DNA of 6,640 nt. Origin: Frankia sp. (GTDB taxonomy: Bacteria > Actinomycetota > Actinomycetes > Frankiales > Frankiaceae). The stretch covers positions 1 through 6,640 of the forward strand of contig JADGHD010000283.1 in the NCBI GenBank assembly GCA_019689615.1, given 5' to 3'. The translations under genes were made by a program, and so were the position numbers. Every line of letters begins with the position of its first letter. Positions within the stretch are counted from its first letter, which is position 1. The notes below the pieces were generated by a model that saw only the letters and a program-made list of their open reading frames with translations, did not search any database and was not told where the DNA came from. Shown here one piece after another: positions 6,191 to 6,640 of the stretch.

Positions 6191-6326
6191 CGTAAGCCGA
6201 ATTTCGGGGCCGAATTCGCTACCCAGTGTGACGGATGTCGGACATCGGCGAAGTAGTTGCGGATACCCGACCCGTGTTCGTACTCTTTGTTTTCGCAGAT
6301 GTACTGTGCGTAGCAGAATTTCGGGG
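6191..6326. repeat. Pair of imperfect direct repeats around GAATTTCGGGG
   Basis: CGTAAGCCGAATTTCGGGG at 6191-6209 and CGTAGCAGAATTTCGGGG at 6309-6326 share an exact 11-base core (6199-6209 and 6316-6326) and a similar left flank with one inserted base and one change. The first copy contains the dyad CCGAATTTCGG (5+1+5) and is followed by another CCGAATT at 6210-6216. They lie upstream of the rightward gene at 6387, in the least GC-rich part of the window, which suggests paired binding sites for a regulator. Confidence 0.5.
6287..6316 (+). promoter_or_regulatory. Candidate promoter of the partial gene at 6387
   Basis: TTGTTT at 6287-6292 and TAGCAG at 6311-6316 are separated by 18 nt in an AT-richer zone. 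The -10 box overlaps the second GAATTTCGGGG repeat, and the inverted repeat GTACTG 6301-6306 / CAGTAC 6331-6336 surrounds it. The match to consensus is modest. Confidence 0.3.
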
Positions 6327-6369
6327 GTGTCAGTACCCGGGCCTCCTGCCCGCCCCCGTGGAACGGACC

Positions 6370-6376
6370 AGGAAGG
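6370..6376 (+). promoter_or_regulatory. Ribosome binding site of the partial gene at 6387
   Basis: AGGAAGG lies 10 nt before the ATG at 6387 and only 3 nt before an out-of-frame ATG at 6380. This spacing favours the 6387 start. Confidence 0.5.
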
Positions 6377-6386
6377 CCGATGTCCC

Positions 6387-6640
6387 ATGGCCCCAGCCGA
6401 CGAACCTCCCCCCACCTGGCTCCGCCGGTTGGGCGCTGCCGTACGGCCGCCGTGGTGGGGGAGAAGGCGACGGGCCGCGCGCGGGTACAGCGCGGTCCTC
6501 GCCGACGGCTGGGTGACCGACACCCCGCCCGCCGGGCTGCGGACCGCCGCCTGGCGCCCCAGGCCGGCGGACACCGACAGCACAGCGCCCCCAGCCGGTC
6601 ACCTCGACGCCGCCGCCCGCCCGGGAGCCCAGCCCTGGCC
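6387..6640 (+). CDS. Partial unrecognised protein, N-terminal 84 residues
   Basis: An open frame from ATG 6387 that continues past the right edge. The visible protein begins MAPADEPPPTWLRRLGAAV, has a basic patch with paired tryptophans at about 23-32 (PPWWGRRRRA), then GYSAVLADGWVTDTPPAG and a Pro/Ala-rich stretch. No signal peptide, membrane segment or known motif is seen. The frame was preferred over the one starting at ATG 6380, which gives an Arg/Pro/Ser-rich product typical of a shadow and sits too close to the ribosome site. An AT-richer promoter-like region with repeats lies upstream. I cannot assign a function. Confidence 0.6.
   Translation, partial: MAPADEPPPTWLRRLGAAVRPPWWGRRRRAARGYSAVLADGWVTDTPPAGLRTAAWRPRPADTDSTAPPAGHLDAAARPGAQPW

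Noticed and set aside
6053..6256. A 67-codon plus-strand frame beginning at ATG 6053
   Set aside because: It spans the 6079-6109 hairpin, has no ribosome site, and its composition is Arg/Ala/Ser-rich like other shadows.
1..6640. A defence island, phage module or secretion cluster built around the FtsK-like ATPase
   Set aside because: No nuclease, toxin, WXG100, TerD or phage gene is visible; the other identified genes are a HAD phosphatase and a biotin gene in separate transcription units.

Overview
The window is extremely GC-rich. Its genes start mostly with GTG and nearly always use G or C at the third codon position. Together with a Shine-Dalgarno of the GGAGG type, this points to a high-GC actinobacterium (Frankia-, Micromonospora- or Streptomyces-like); the genus cannot be fixed from sequence alone.

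Layout. From the left edge to 3378, transcription is leftward. A 1017-aa soluble FtsK/SpoIIIE-family ATPase (325-3378) is followed 38 nt downstream by the start of a second, unrecognised gene (286 to the left edge), so the two probably form an operon. A non-coding divergent region (3379-3820) follows, holding a large compound hairpin near 3594-3654. Rightward from 3821 lies a small HAD-superfamily phosphatase resembling the 3'-phosphatase half of T4-type polynucleotide kinase. It converges on a leftward bioA (4458-5825), the biotin-pathway DAPA aminotransferase, and the 43-bp gap between their stops carries overlapping inverted repeats suited to bidirectional termination. Upstream of bioA is a perfect 15-bp dyad (5899-5913) next to a plausible -10 box, a good operator candidate. 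The non-coding stretch 5914-6386 contains a 13-bp terminator-like stem-loop (6079-6109), an imperfectly repeated motif near 6191 and 6309, and an AT-richer promoter-like zone. The last 254 nt begin another rightward gene cut by the window edge.

Function. bioA is a metabolic gene identified with near certainty. The FtsK-like protein is the most unusual item. One intact ATPase module with Walker A and B motifs sits between two segments that look like degenerate copies of the same fold, an arrangement reminiscent of EccC-type chains but without membrane segments. No gene here ties the FtsK-like protein, the phosphatase and bioA into one pathway, so they should be read as three separate transcription units. 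I did not see tRNA or rRNA genes, CRISPR arrays, transposases or phage genes.
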